Positions 1-6,389 of a stretch of DNA of 7,548 bases are shown one piece after another (position 1 is the stretch's first letter; every line of letters begins with the position of its first letter). The position numbers and the translations under genes were made by a program. The DNA lies in the NCBI GenBank assembly GCA_003973505.1, contig QNXT01000282.1, forward strand, positions 1 to 7,548, read 5' to 3'. This DNA comes from Bacteroidota bacterium. Its GTDB lineage: Bacteria; Bacteroidota; Bacteroidia; Bacteroidales; UBA1556. Under the pieces are notes generated by a model, which worked only from the letters and a program-made list of their open reading frames with translations, was not told the origin of the DNA and did no database searches.

Positions 1-1449
1 AAAGTCATAAAAACAATTGGTTGTGGCAGAACCGAACAAGAAGTTCAAAAACTAGAATATCTGGGCAAACAAGAACTTGAGCATTTGAGTTTTCAACCAA
101 AATTGTTTGTTTCAGAAACAGACACAATGATTGATAGTATTTTTGATACTCTAAGTAATTCAAGTATCAGAGTTGTGGGGCCAGAATTGATTTTCGGAAA
201 AATCTATGATAAAATTGGTTTTAATGAAATAGATGAAGAATTATTTCGACACTTGGTTATCTCAAGGCTTGCATTTCCACTAAGCAAACTTAAAACCATT
301 AAATACTTATATCGTTATCAGGGAATTAGTGTAAATAAAGATACGGTTTATCGTTTTTTAGATAAGCTAAATAATCAACTAAAAGAAAAAGTTGAACAGA
401 TAACATTTAATCACACAAAACAAATTCTTGGAGGTAATATCAGCGTTGTTTTCTATGATATGACAACACTTTATTTTGAAGCTGCTGATGAAGATGATTT
501 AAGAAAAACGGGCTTCAGTAAAGACGGAAAACACAGCAATCCTCAAATATTCTTAGGCTTATTAGTTGGTCTAGGTGGTTATGCAATAGGTTACGATATT
601 TTTGAAGGGAACACTTACGAAGGACACACTTTAGTTCCTTTTCTTGAAAAAATAAGCTTAAAATTTAATTTGCAAAAGCCAGTAGTGATTGCTGATTCTG
701 GGCTTTTATCAAAAGATAATATCGAAGCGTTACAGAAACAAGGGTACGAATATATACTCGGAGCTAGAATAAAGAATGAAGCACAACAAATCAAAGAAAA
801 GATATTAGAAAACAAGCTAAAAGACGGACAGATTAAGAAGATTAAAAAGGATGAAAATACGCGAATAATTATTAGTTATTCTGAAAAACGAGCAAAAAAG
901 GATGCCCATAATAGAAAACGAGGATTAAAACGTCTTGAGAAAAGAATAAAAAGCGGAAAGCTAACCAAATCAAACATTAATAACAGAGGTTATAATAAAT
1001 ACTTAAAATTAAAAGGAAAAGTATCGATTGAAATTGACTACGAAAAGTATAAAGAAGATAATCGATGGGATGGGTTAAAAGGCTACATTACAAATACAAA
1101 ACTATCAAGTAAACAAATAATTGAAAATTATGCCAACTTATGGCATATTGAGAGAGCATTTAGAATGTCTAAAACGGATCTGAGAATACGCCCTATATAT
1201 CATCAATTACAAAGACGAATTGAAGCTCATATTTGCATATCGTTTACAGCATATAGTATTTACAAAGAACTTGAACGAATGTTGCACAAAGAAGATTCTA
1301 AAATATCAATAGAAAAAACAAAAGAACTCACTCATAATATGTATGAAATAACATACACCTTACCTGAGTCAAAACATACAAAATCAAAACTATTAAAAAT
1401 GGATGATGAACAAGCGGAACTTTTCCATATTGTATCCAAAAATTCTTAG
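1..1449 (+). CDS. IS1634/IS4-type DDE transposase, 5' end outside window
   Basis: Transposase of an insertion sequence; it would cut and join the element's ends with an RNase H-fold DDE active site. The frame is open from base 1, so the TTG at 85 is not the true start; 482 residues are visible and the first few dozen are probably missing. Visible-fragment positions of the likely catalytic residues: D153 in FYDMTTLYFE, D232 in VIADSGLL and E384 in YANLWHIERAFRMSKTDLR. The last fits the IS4-superfamily Y-(2)-R-(3)-E-(6)-K signature, with Leu in place of Arg. A Lys/Arg-rich stretch (about 260-340) lies between the second Asp and the Glu, as expected for the insertion domain of this group. The N-terminal KVIKTIGCGRTEQEVQKLEY resembles the start of IS1634 transposases. 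No internal stop is seen, so the protein may be functional if the 5' end is intact. The family call is from motif recognition, not a search. Confidence 0.9.
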   Translation, partial: KVIKTIGCGRTEQEVQKLEYLGKQELEHLSFQPKLFVSETDTMIDSIFDTLSNSSIRVVGPELIFGKIYDKIGFNEIDEELFRHLVISRLAFPLSKLKTIKYLYRYQGISVNKDTVYRFLDKLNNQLKEKVEQITFNHTKQILGGNISVVFYDMTTLYFEAADEDDLRKTGFSKDGKHSNPQIFLGLLVGLGGYAIGYDIFEGNTYEGHTLVPFLEKISLKFNLQKPVVIADSGLLSKDNIEALQKQGYEYILGARIKNEAQQIKEKILENKLKDGQIKKIKKDENTRIIISYSEKRAKKDAHNRKRGLKRLEKRIKSGKLTKSNINNRGYNKYLKLKGKVSIEIDYEKYKEDNRWDGLKGYITNTKLSSKQIIENYANLWHIERAFRMSKTDLRIRPIYHQLQRRIEAHICISFTAYSIYKELERMLHKEDSKISIEKTKELTHNMYEITYTLPESKHTKSKLLKMDDEQAELFHIVSKNS

Positions 1450-1472
1450 GGTGTCCCAAAAATCAAAACAGG
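1..1472 (+). mobile_element. Insertion sequence (IS1634-like), partial; right end near 1472
   Basis: The element comprises the transposase gene plus a short tail. The stop codon at 1447-1449 is followed by 23 bases (1450-1472, GGTGTCCCAAAAATCA then AAACAGG). These end exactly where identity to the 105-bp repeat begins at 1473. Read inward from the outside, that end would be CCTGTTTTGATTTTTGGG, a plausible terminal inverted repeat. The left end is outside the window, so neither the matching inverted repeat nor a target duplication could be tested. The boundary at 1472 is inferred from the break in repeat homology. Confidence 0.6.
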
Positions 1473-1577
1473 AAATACCACTCGAAATAGCCCGTACTTC
1501 GTGATATTTAGCAGCAAATCTGGTCTGCTATTGACTTTCTGTGAGTGAAATCTTACGTCGAACTCAGGTTATTAAAT
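1473..1577 (-). repeat. 105-bp dispersed repeat, left copy (inverted)
   Basis: The reverse complement of this stretch matches 7397-7505 almost base for base. The only differences are one substitution (C here, T at 7460) and a one-base stretch here where the right copy has five (7480-7484). Identity stops abruptly at 1473, next to the IS tail, and at 1577. It holds no open reading frame of note. In this copy the partner arm of the hairpin seen in the right copy is missing, as if the IS replaced or displaced it. Confidence 0.9.
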
Positions 1578-1701
1578 TAACTCAAACCTTTATTTTACTA
1601 GACATTATATACAAAGCCTCCATTTTTAAAAATAATGAACTATTTTAGGCCAAAACTTAAAAAAAATCATTGTATAATTATTCTAATTAATAATAAAAGT
1701 G

Positions 1702-1709
1702 TATTTTTG
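1702..1709 (+). promoter_or_regulatory. Candidate -7 box for the acylphosphatase-like gene pair
   Basis: TATTTTTG fits the Bacteroidota -7 consensus TAnnTTTG and lies about 80 bases before the start codon at 1791. No TTG-type -33 box sits at the usual 19-21 base spacing; the nearest TTG is 1670-1672, too far upstream. The implied leader of roughly 75 bases contains the tandem repeat at 1718-1757. Confidence 0.4.
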
Positions 1710-1717
1710 CATAAGAA

Positions 1718-1757
1718 ATCACGGTAAATGTATCTATATCACGGTAAATGTATCTAT
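1718..1757 (+). repeat. Exact tandem duplication, 2 x 20 bp
   Basis: The unit beginning ATCACGGTAAATG occurs twice back to back with no mismatch, at 1718-1737 and 1738-1757. It lies between the candidate promoter and the start codon at 1791, so it would be in the mRNA leader. There is no spacer and only two units. Confidence 0.95.
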
Positions 1758-1790
1758 CATATATAGAGAAGAGCTTAGAAAAACTAATTA

Positions 1791-2117
1791 ATGGATAAAC
1801 ATTTAGACATATTTATTGAAGGCAATCTTGAGAAGGCTGATTTCAACTTCTATTCTCAATCTGCAGCAATAAAATTTAATGTTAATGCCATCTATAAAAA
1901 TGGTGACACTCGACATATAGAAATAGAAGTAGAAGGTGATGCTAAAGATGTAGAAGCTTACGCCAAATACATCAAAGAAGGCGCACTTCGTCCTCATATA
2001 GAAATTTTCAGAACTGAGGATGGTAAGTTTAAAAACATTGAAGGTTTTACATCCCTTAAGGTGCATAAAGAGAAGCTTTCAGGAATAAAGAAACTACTTA
2101 AATTTTACCGTAGGTAG
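1791..2117 (+). CDS. Acylphosphatase-like protein lacking the catalytic arginine
   Basis: A 108-residue protein, read here as a divergent paralog of the acylphosphatase encoded next to it. The two align without gaps, offset by one residue, over about 65 residues. G11, F18, F20, Q23, A26, N37, G49, K52 and G64 fall opposite G12, F19, F21, Q24, A27, N38, G50, K53 and G65 of the neighbour. Where acylphosphatases have the phosphate-binding Arg (VGFR), this protein has Asn19 (ADFN), and the glycine-rich GRVQ-VG loop is GNLEKAD. The catalytic Asn counterpart (N37) seems retained. It is therefore unlikely to hydrolyse acyl phosphates by the usual mechanism and may bind ligand, partner the neighbour or do something else. 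Cytosolic, with no signal or membrane segment. An in-frame TAA at 1785-1787 fixes the start region. The next gene begins four bases after the stop, implying co-transcription. The fold assignment is my alignment by eye. Confidence 0.75.
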   Translation: MDKHLDIFIEGNLEKADFNFYSQSAAIKFNVNAIYKNGDTRHIEIEVEGDAKDVEAYAKYIKEGALRPHIEIFRTEDGKFKNIEGFTSLKVHKEKLSGIKKLLKFYRR

Positions 2118-2121
2118 AAAA

Positions 2122-2400
2122 ATGCAAACCCTTTCTTATAGAATAATTGTAACCGGTCGCGTTCAGCAGGTCGGTTTTCGTTTTTTTACCCAACAAAAAG
2201 CAGTTGAATTAGAAATAACAGGAAGTGTGCAAAACCTTCCAAATGGTGACGTAATGATCATTGCATACGGAGCTGAGAAAAATATGCTCCAATTTATCAA
2301 TTTGCTACAAAAAGGACCTTCTCGCTCTTTGGTTACAAATATCGATTTACAAGAAATCCCTTTCGAAGCATTGAAGAGTTTTCGAATTGTACGATTATAG
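2122..2400 (+). CDS. acyP: Acylphosphatase
   Basis: Small cytosolic enzyme that hydrolyses the carboxyl-phosphate bond of acyl phosphates such as acetyl phosphate or 1,3-bisphosphoglycerate. At 92 residues it is the normal family length. The phosphate-binding signature GRVQQVGFRFFTQQKA (residues 12-27) includes catalytic Arg20. The second signature, TGSVQNLPNGDVMIIAYG (33-50), carries catalytic Asn38. The usual second residue pattern VQGVGFR is VQQVGFR here, a mild variation. The C-terminus (SFRIVRL) gives the final beta strand. It starts four bases after the upstream acylphosphatase-like gene and probably shares its transcript. Its stop lies five bases from the end of the convergent mnmD, leaving no room for a separate terminator. 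Confidence 0.93.
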   Translation: MQTLSYRIIVTGRVQQVGFRFFTQQKAVELEITGSVQNLPNGDVMIIAYGAEKNMLQFINLLQKGPSRSLVTNIDLQEIPFEALKSFRIVRL

Positions 2401-2405
2401 TGATT

Positions 2406-3089
2406 TCAAGCCTTAATCGCTCGACTCATTTCTCGTTTTCCTGGTGGTCCAGGAATTTTTTCCACCTTAAATCCTACCGACTTCATAGCACGTCGCACTA
2501 CACCTTTCACCGAATAGGTTGTCAACACTCCCCCACTTTTCATTGATTGATAAATTATCCTAAAAACTTCCTCCGACCATAAATCGGCTTGAACATCAGG
2601 GCCAAAAGCATCAAAATAAACCACATCAAAAAAATCAGTAGGAAGTTGCATCTCACGAAAATCAACTTGTTCTTTCTTTAATGAAAAAAAATTATGAATC
2701 CTTGCTTCATTTCCCCAGACTGTTTGATGAAGTTTTAAGAAATAAGAATAAAACCACCCATCGTTTTCTGCATAATTTAAGAGGCTATATTCCTTTTCCT
2801 CTATCGGATATTTCTCTATCCCAAAATATCGAATATGGATATCATGCTTTTGGGCAAATAGCAAAGTTAAATAGGCATTCAATCCCGTACCAAACCCAAT
2901 CTCCAAGACATTCAAATGTGTTTTTAATTGGGATGCATATTGTAAAGCCTCTTTTATGAAGATATGCTCCGCCTCTTGCCTAGCTCCATGTATAGAGTGG
3001 TAATTCTCATTTAATTCCGGAACAAAAAGGGTATGCGAACCATCCTCTGTTTGGATAATTTCTCTTTTGAGTATTTGTTTTTCTGACAC
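2406..3089 (-). CDS. mnmD: tRNA 5-(aminomethyl)uridine-34 methyltransferase, MnmD type
   Basis: S-adenosylmethionine-dependent methyltransferase of the MnmC N-domain (DUF752) family. In this family the reaction is the last methylation in making mnm5(s2)U at the wobble position of certain tRNAs. The 227-residue protein is the methyltransferase domain alone, without the FAD oxidase half of Escherichia coli MnmC; the stand-alone form is known, for example, from Aquifex. Visible motifs: TEDGSHTLFVPELNENYHS (14-32), IHGARQEAEHIF (33-44), the SAM-binding loop VLEIGFGTGLN (61-71), FDAFGPDVQADLW (159-171) and the C-terminal GPPGKREMSRA (214-224). It follows yebC by an 11-base gap on the same strand and is probably co-transcribed from the yebC promoter. 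Its 3' end converges on acyP with a five-base gap. Confidence 0.92.
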   Translation of the reverse strand: MSEKQILKREIIQTEDGSHTLFVPELNENYHSIHGARQEAEHIFIKEALQYASQLKTHLNVLEIGFGTGLNAYLTLLFAQKHDIHIRYFGIEKYPIEEKEYSLLNYAENDGWFYSYFLKLHQTVWGNEARIHNFFSLKKEQVDFREMQLPTDFFDVVYFDAFGPDVQADLWSEEVFRIIYQSMKSGGVLTTYSVKGVVRRAMKSVGFKVEKIPGPPGKREMSRAIKA

Positions 3090-3100
3090 TTAAAGAAGTA

Positions 3101-3811
3101 CTAAGCTATATTTGTAAATACCTCTTGCACATCATCATCCTCATCAAGCTTATTAAGCATCTTTTCGATATCCTGCATTTGCTCTTCAGTAAAGCTCACA
3201 GGTGAAGTGGCAAACCGCTGCAAAACAGATTTTGTTGGTTCTATCCCCTGCTCTTCCAAGGCTTTACCCAATGTGCCAAAAGCTTTATAATCGGCACTTA
3301 CCACTACTACATCATCCACCACTTCAATCTCTTCCAAGCCAAAATCAATCAACTCCAATTCTAATTCTTCGATATCAATATCATCTGTTTTAGGAAACTC
3401 AAAAATAGCCTTACGCTCAAACATAAATTCCAACGAGCCTGTTGGCACCACACTTCCTCCCGCTTTATTAAAATATGATTTTACATTAGCTACGGTGCGT
3501 GTTGTATTATTTGTAGCACATTCCACAAACACTAATACACCATGAGGTCCCTTACCTTCGTAATTTACCTCGGTCATATTTTCAAATTCCTTACTCGTAG
3601 CTCGCTTAATGGCAGATATAATATTATCCTTAGGCATATTTGCAGCCTTGGCATTCTGAATAGCAGTACGTAATGCGGGATTTAGATCAGGGTCAGGGCC
3701 ATGCTCTTTAGCCGCAATGGTAATCTTTTTTCCCAGTTTAGGAAATACTCGCGACATCATTCCCCATCGTTTTTCTTTGGCTGCTCTTCGGTATTCAAAT
3801 GCTCTTCCCAT
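3101..3811 (-). CDS. yebC: YebC/PmpR/TACO1-family protein
   Basis: Conserved cytosolic protein of 236 residues, usual for the family. Older annotation calls it a DNA-binding transcriptional regulator; more recent work on the family links it to relief of ribosome stalling, so the old label should not be over-read. The N-terminal helical region has the Bacteroidota form MGRAFEYRRAAKEKRWGMMS (1-20) instead of the GHSKW start of proteobacterial proteins. Family motifs include LRTAIQNAKAANMPKDNI (47-64), YEGKGPHGV (84-92), ECATNNTTRT (97-106) and NKAGGSVVPTGSLEFMF (115-131). The acidic tail ends EDDDVQEVFTNIA, as in many orthologs. Probably first gene of a yebC-mnmD transcript. A -7 box (TACTTTTG on the minus strand) lies 40-47 bases upstream of the start. 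Confidence 0.95.
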   Translation of the reverse strand: MGRAFEYRRAAKEKRWGMMSRVFPKLGKKITIAAKEHGPDPDLNPALRTAIQNAKAANMPKDNIISAIKRATSKEFENMTEVNYEGKGPHGVLVFVECATNNTTRTVANVKSYFNKAGGSVVPTGSLEFMFERKAIFEFPKTDDIDIEELELELIDFGLEEIEVVDDVVVVSADYKAFGTLGKALEEQGIEPTKSVLQRFATSPVSFTEEQMQDIEKMLNKLDEDDDVQEVFTNIA

Positions 3812-3850
3812 AAATATATATTGTATAATTGTTTCTTAAATAATCGACTG

Positions 3851-3858
3851 CAAAAGTA
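3851..3858 (-). promoter_or_regulatory. Candidate -7 box for yebC-mnmD
   Basis: On the minus strand the bases read TACTTTTG followed by CA, matching TAnnTTTG. The implied transcript would start roughly 30 bases before the yebC start codon at 3811. No clear TTG -33 box is seen; the usual position is occupied by the imperfect palindrome at 3869-3884. Confidence 0.5.
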
Positions 3859-3868
3859 GGGAAAATTT

Positions 3869-3884
3869 GAACTAAGCTGAGTTC
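3869..3884. repeat. Imperfect 16-bp palindrome upstream of yebC
   Basis: GAACTAAGCTGAGTTC reads as a palindrome apart from one mismatched pair (positions 6 and 11). It lies just upstream of the yebC -7 box, where a -33 element or operator would be, and overlaps the short repeat-like match at 3877-3892. An operator role is speculative. Confidence 0.4.
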
Positions 3885-3892
3885 GACATAAG
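3877..3892 (+). repeat. Short third match to the 105-bp repeat end
   Basis: CTGAGTTCGACATAAG matches CTGAGTTCGACGTAAG near the start of the right repeat copy (7407-7422; complement at 1552-1567) with one mismatch. Similarity does not extend convincingly on either side, so this may be a remnant, a shared protein-binding site or chance. Confidence 0.4.
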
Positions 3893-3960
3893 GCTTTTAT
3901 TGAATCAACTTATTCGATTGTCAAAAAAAAATAATTCAAACAACAAATAATTATTTTCAA

Positions 3961-3968
3961 TATCTTAG
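3961..3968 (+). promoter_or_regulatory. Weak candidate -7 box for dprA
   Basis: TATCTTAG differs from TAnnTTTG at one fixed position (A for T) and lies 30 bases before the ATG at 3998. No -33 box is recognisable. An A/G-rich stretch (AAAGAAGTG, 3981-3989) precedes the start codon. Confidence 0.3.
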
Positions 3969-3997
3969 CGAAACTATAATAAAGAAGTGAATACCAT

Positions 3998-5078
3998 ATG
4001 CAGTCCCAATTATTATATCAAATAGCATTGACACTTGTTCCTGAAATTGGACACATCTCTGCAAAAAAACTAATCCAACACCTGGGTAGTGCCGAAGCTG
4101 TATTTCAAACAAAGAATAAACATTGGCATGCGCATTATTAATTCATTGAAAAAAGCAGACGTACTTTTACAAGCTGAAAAGGAAATATCTTTTATTGAAA
4201 AAAACAATATAACAGCATTGTATTTTCAAGACAAAGAATATCCAAACAGATTAAAACATTGCGCTGATGGCCCCATATTACTCTATTTTAAGGGGAAAGC
4301 AAACTTCAACAACCCCAAAGTCATTAGTATCGTTGGAACCCGAAGTCCCTCGGAACATGGCAAACAAATATGCCAAAACCTAGTTAAAGCACTTGCCCCA
4401 ACCAATGCACTTATAGTAAGTGGTCTTGCTTATGGAATTGATGTATGCAGTCATAAGGCAGCTCTGGATCATGGTTTGCAAACCGTAGGCGTTTTGGGAC
4501 ATGGATTAGACCGACTTTACCCTGCTCAAAACAAGAAAGTAGCCGAACAAATGCTTTCTATGGGAGGCCTGCTCACGGAATTCTTACCTAATACTCAGCC
4601 CGACCGACAAAATTTCCCCATGCGCAATCGTATCGTTGCAGGAATGTCTGATGCTACCATAGTGGTTGAATCCAAAGCATCAGGAGGTTCATTGATTACT
4701 GCAAAACTCGCTTTCGACTACAATCGTGATGTAATGGCTTTTCCCGGCCGTCCCAGCGATGTATTATCACGAGGATGTAATAATTTGATAAAGAATAATA
4801 TTGCCAGCCTAATAAATACAGGTGACGATGTTTTACGATTATTGAATTGGGAAGTGAATAAAAATGATAAACAGGATGTTCAGAAATCACTTTTTATAGA
4901 CTTTACCGATGACGAGCAAAAAATAATCGAAGTAATCATGGACAGCAATGATCATTCTATCGACGAAATAAGCTTAACAAGTAAAATAAGCATCTCGAAA
5001 ACGGCTGCTCTATTACTCAGTTTAGAGTTTAAAGGTGCTGTGAAAAGCTTACCAGGCAAACGTTATCGTATTTCATAA
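3998..5078 (+). pseudogene. dprA: DNA-processing protein DprA, frame-disrupted near codon 40
   Basis: DprA (Smf) binds single-stranded DNA and loads RecA during uptake of transforming DNA. The N-terminal helical part starts at ATG 3998 (MQSQLLYQIALTLVPEIGH, then SAKKLIQHLGSAEAVFQ) and runs into TAA at 4139-4141. The rest lies in another frame, open from before 4125 to 5078. Homologs normally have a continuous linker here, of the form ...LLKIPGIG...; about five or six residues appear to be gone, so a small deletion that is not a multiple of three is the simplest cause. The Rossmann core is complete: IVGTRSPSEHG, SGLAYGID, GHGLDRLYP, NFPMRNRIVAGMSDATIVVES, SGGSLITA, GCNNLI. A C-terminal winged-helix-like domain (FTDDEQKII to the end) follows. 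Reinitiation at ATG 4128, 11-13 bases before the upstream stop, could still give a 316-residue core protein. GTG 4089 is an artefact start. A sequencing error is also possible. Confidence 0.8.
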
Positions 5079-5182
5079 GTCATCAGTTTGATTTTAAAAA
5101 ATCAGAAATAAACAATTCGCAGTTTTAGTTTCGTCAAATACAAAACAATTTTTATAAACAGCCGTTTATTCATCGAAAAGTG

Positions 5183-5190
5183 TAGTTTTG
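5183..5190 (+). promoter_or_regulatory. Candidate -7 box for the LptG-like gene
   Basis: TAGTTTTG, followed by CA, matches TAnnTTTG 25 bases before the start codon at 5215. No TTG is found at normal -33 spacing. It suggests transcription independent of dprA; the 136-base gap after dprA fits. Confidence 0.5.
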
Positions 5191-5214
5191 CATTTTATCG
5201 CATGATATTACTTT

Positions 5215-6291
5215 ATGAAAAAGATTGATTGGTACATTATTAAAAAATTCCTTGGGACGTTCTTCTTCACGATAATCCTTATCATTCTGATTGTCATCAT
5301 CTTTGACATATCTGAAAAATTAGACGATTTTTTAAAAAATCATGCACCATTATATGAGATTATTTTCTCCTATTATTTGACCTTTATCCCGTTTTTTACC
5401 AATATGTTTAGCTCGCTATTTACATTTATCGCGGTGGTATTCTTCACTTCCAAATTAGCGGCAAACACTGAAATTATTGCCATTCTAAGCAGTGGTATTA
5501 GCTTTAGACGACTACTCCGTCCCTATTTAATAGCGGCAACATTCCTGGCTGTTCTATCCTTTTATTTGGCTAATTTTTTAATTCCACAAACCAATAAGAT
5601 TCGCTACGCTTTTGAGGATAAATATATATTTTCAAAAAAAACAAATACATCTCGTAATATCCATATTCAAAATAGCCCCGGGGTTTTGCTTTATGTTGAA
5701 AGCTTCAATAACGATATAAACAAAGGGAGATCTTTTACTATGGAGAAAATCTCAGATTATAAGAGTAAGTACAAACTAAAAGCACGCGACATAACCTACG
5801 ATTCGATTAACAATAATTGGGAAGTGCATCATTATATGATTTCCCATTTTTCTGATGATGGAATAAATTATGAATATGGCGATACGCTAACTTTGGATTT
5901 GAATGTTGTGCCCAGTGACTTTTCATCACGTATTAAGCGCATGGACGTTATGAACTATTTTGAATTGGACAAATTTATTGAAGACGAGAAGATTAAAGGT
6001 TCGAAAAACATAAAATTCTATGAGGTTGAACGTCATAAACGCTTCTCTTTTCCATTCGCAACACTTATTCTTACCATTATAGGAGCATCATTATCAAGCA
6101 GAAAAGTACGCGGAGGCATTGGTCTTCATCTAGCTTTTGGCATCCTTATCAGCTTTGCTTATATCATCTTCATGCAAATTTCCACCGTTTTTGCCACATT
6201 TGGCACTTTATCACCATTTGTTGCTGTGTGGATTCCAAACTTCATATTTGCCATTTTAGCTGTCTTTTTAGTACGCATGGCTCCAAAGTAA
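5215..6291 (+). CDS. lptG: LptF/LptG-family lipopolysaccharide export permease
   Basis: Inner-membrane permease of the YjgP/YjgQ family. LptF and LptG form the membrane part of the LptB2FG transporter, which extracts lipopolysaccharide and passes it to the periplasmic bridge. The 358-residue length is normal. Hydrophobic segments lie at about 14-30, 52-78, 101-123, 277-296, 301-325 and 333-353. The soluble region between the third and fourth (about 125-275) corresponds to the periplasmic beta-jellyroll domain. Family features include NTEIIAILSSGISFRRLLRP (84-103) after TM2 and RFSFPFATLILTIIGASLSS (276-295) followed by RKVRGGIG. ATG 5215 fits the -7 box upstream and gives a normal N-terminus (MKKIDWYIIKKFLGTFFF). 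LptF and LptG are hard to tell apart in this phylum; similarity to Bacteroidota LptG-annotated proteins guides the symbol. No other lpt gene is in the window. Confidence 0.88.
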   Translation: MKKIDWYIIKKFLGTFFFTIILIILIVIIFDISEKLDDFLKNHAPLYEIIFSYYLTFIPFFTNMFSSLFTFIAVVFFTSKLAANTEIIAILSSGISFRRLLRPYLIAATFLAVLSFYLANFLIPQTNKIRYAFEDKYIFSKKTNTSRNIHIQNSPGVLLYVESFNNDINKGRSFTMEKISDYKSKYKLKARDITYDSINNNWEVHHYMISHFSDDGINYEYGDTLTLDLNVVPSDFSSRIKRMDVMNYFELDKFIEDEKIKGSKNIKFYEVERHKRFSFPFATLILTIIGASLSSRKVRGGIGLHLAFGILISFAYIIFMQISTVFATFGTLSPFVAVWIPNFIFAILAVFLVRMAPK

Positions 6292-6313
6292 AATAAGAAA
6301 ATGGGTAATACAA

Positions 6314-6336
6314 CAAAGTATCCCTATTCTACTTTG
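6314..6336. repeat. Hairpin overlapping the -33 box of the phosphodiesterase promoter
   Basis: CAAAGTA (6314-6320) and TACTTTG (6330-6336) are perfect 7-base inverted arms with a 9-base loop, 23 bases after the lptG stop. No T-run follows, so it is not a typical intrinsic terminator. The right arm includes the TTTG taken as the -33 box of the next promoter, so a protein-binding role is possible. Confidence 0.45.
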
Positions 6337-6365
6337 ATTTGACTCTATTCATTTTCATACCTTTG
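6333..6365 (+). promoter_or_regulatory. Promoter of the phosphodiesterase lipoprotein gene
   Basis: TTTG (6333-6336) and TACCTTTG (6358-6365) are separated by 21 bases, close to the Bacteroidota consensus TTTG-N19-21-TAnnTTTG. This is the most complete promoter in the window. Transcription would begin around 6372, downstream of the upstream in-frame TTG at 6339. The real start is therefore the ATG at 6390. Confidence 0.6.
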
Positions 6366-6389
6366 CTCAAAATCACGAAGTATAAAAGC

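Larger units (their letters stand above)
1578..1790. other. Non-coding leader region between repeat and first gene
   Basis: Very AT-rich DNA with no credible reading frame. With the IS tail and repeat it forms a 341-base gene-free stretch (1450-1790). Apart from the candidate promoter and tandem duplication, I see only A/T runs and no strong hairpin or terminator. Confidence 0.6.

Noticed and set aside
85..87. TTG as start of the transposase
   Set aside because: The frame is open back to base 1 and the upstream residues look like a transposase N-terminus, so the gene simply begins outside the window.
1718..1757. CRISPR repeats
   Set aside because: Only two units, directly adjacent with no spacer, and no cas genes.
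2681..3393. Plus-strand frames at 2681-2959 and 3202-3393 as genes
   Set aside because: They lie wholly inside mnmD and yebC on the opposite strand and show no recognisable protein features.
4089..4091. GTG as start of dprA
   Set aside because: The first residues from here are an out-of-frame reading of DNA that encodes the normal DprA N-terminus in the frame from 3998.
5089..5104. Intrinsic terminator after dprA
   Set aside because: TGATTTT/AAAATCA is a perfect inverted repeat but all-AT apart from one pair, with a two-base loop and no T-run after it; too weak to call.
6339..6341. TTG as start of the phosphodiesterase gene
   Set aside because: It lies inside the promoter (between the -33 and -7 boxes) and would put 17 residues in front of a good lipoprotein signal; ATG 6390 fits better.
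6372..6382. Fourth copy of the repeat (ATCACGAAGTA shared with 7469-7479)
   Set aside because: An 11-base match is expected by chance in a window of this size and the flanks do not match.
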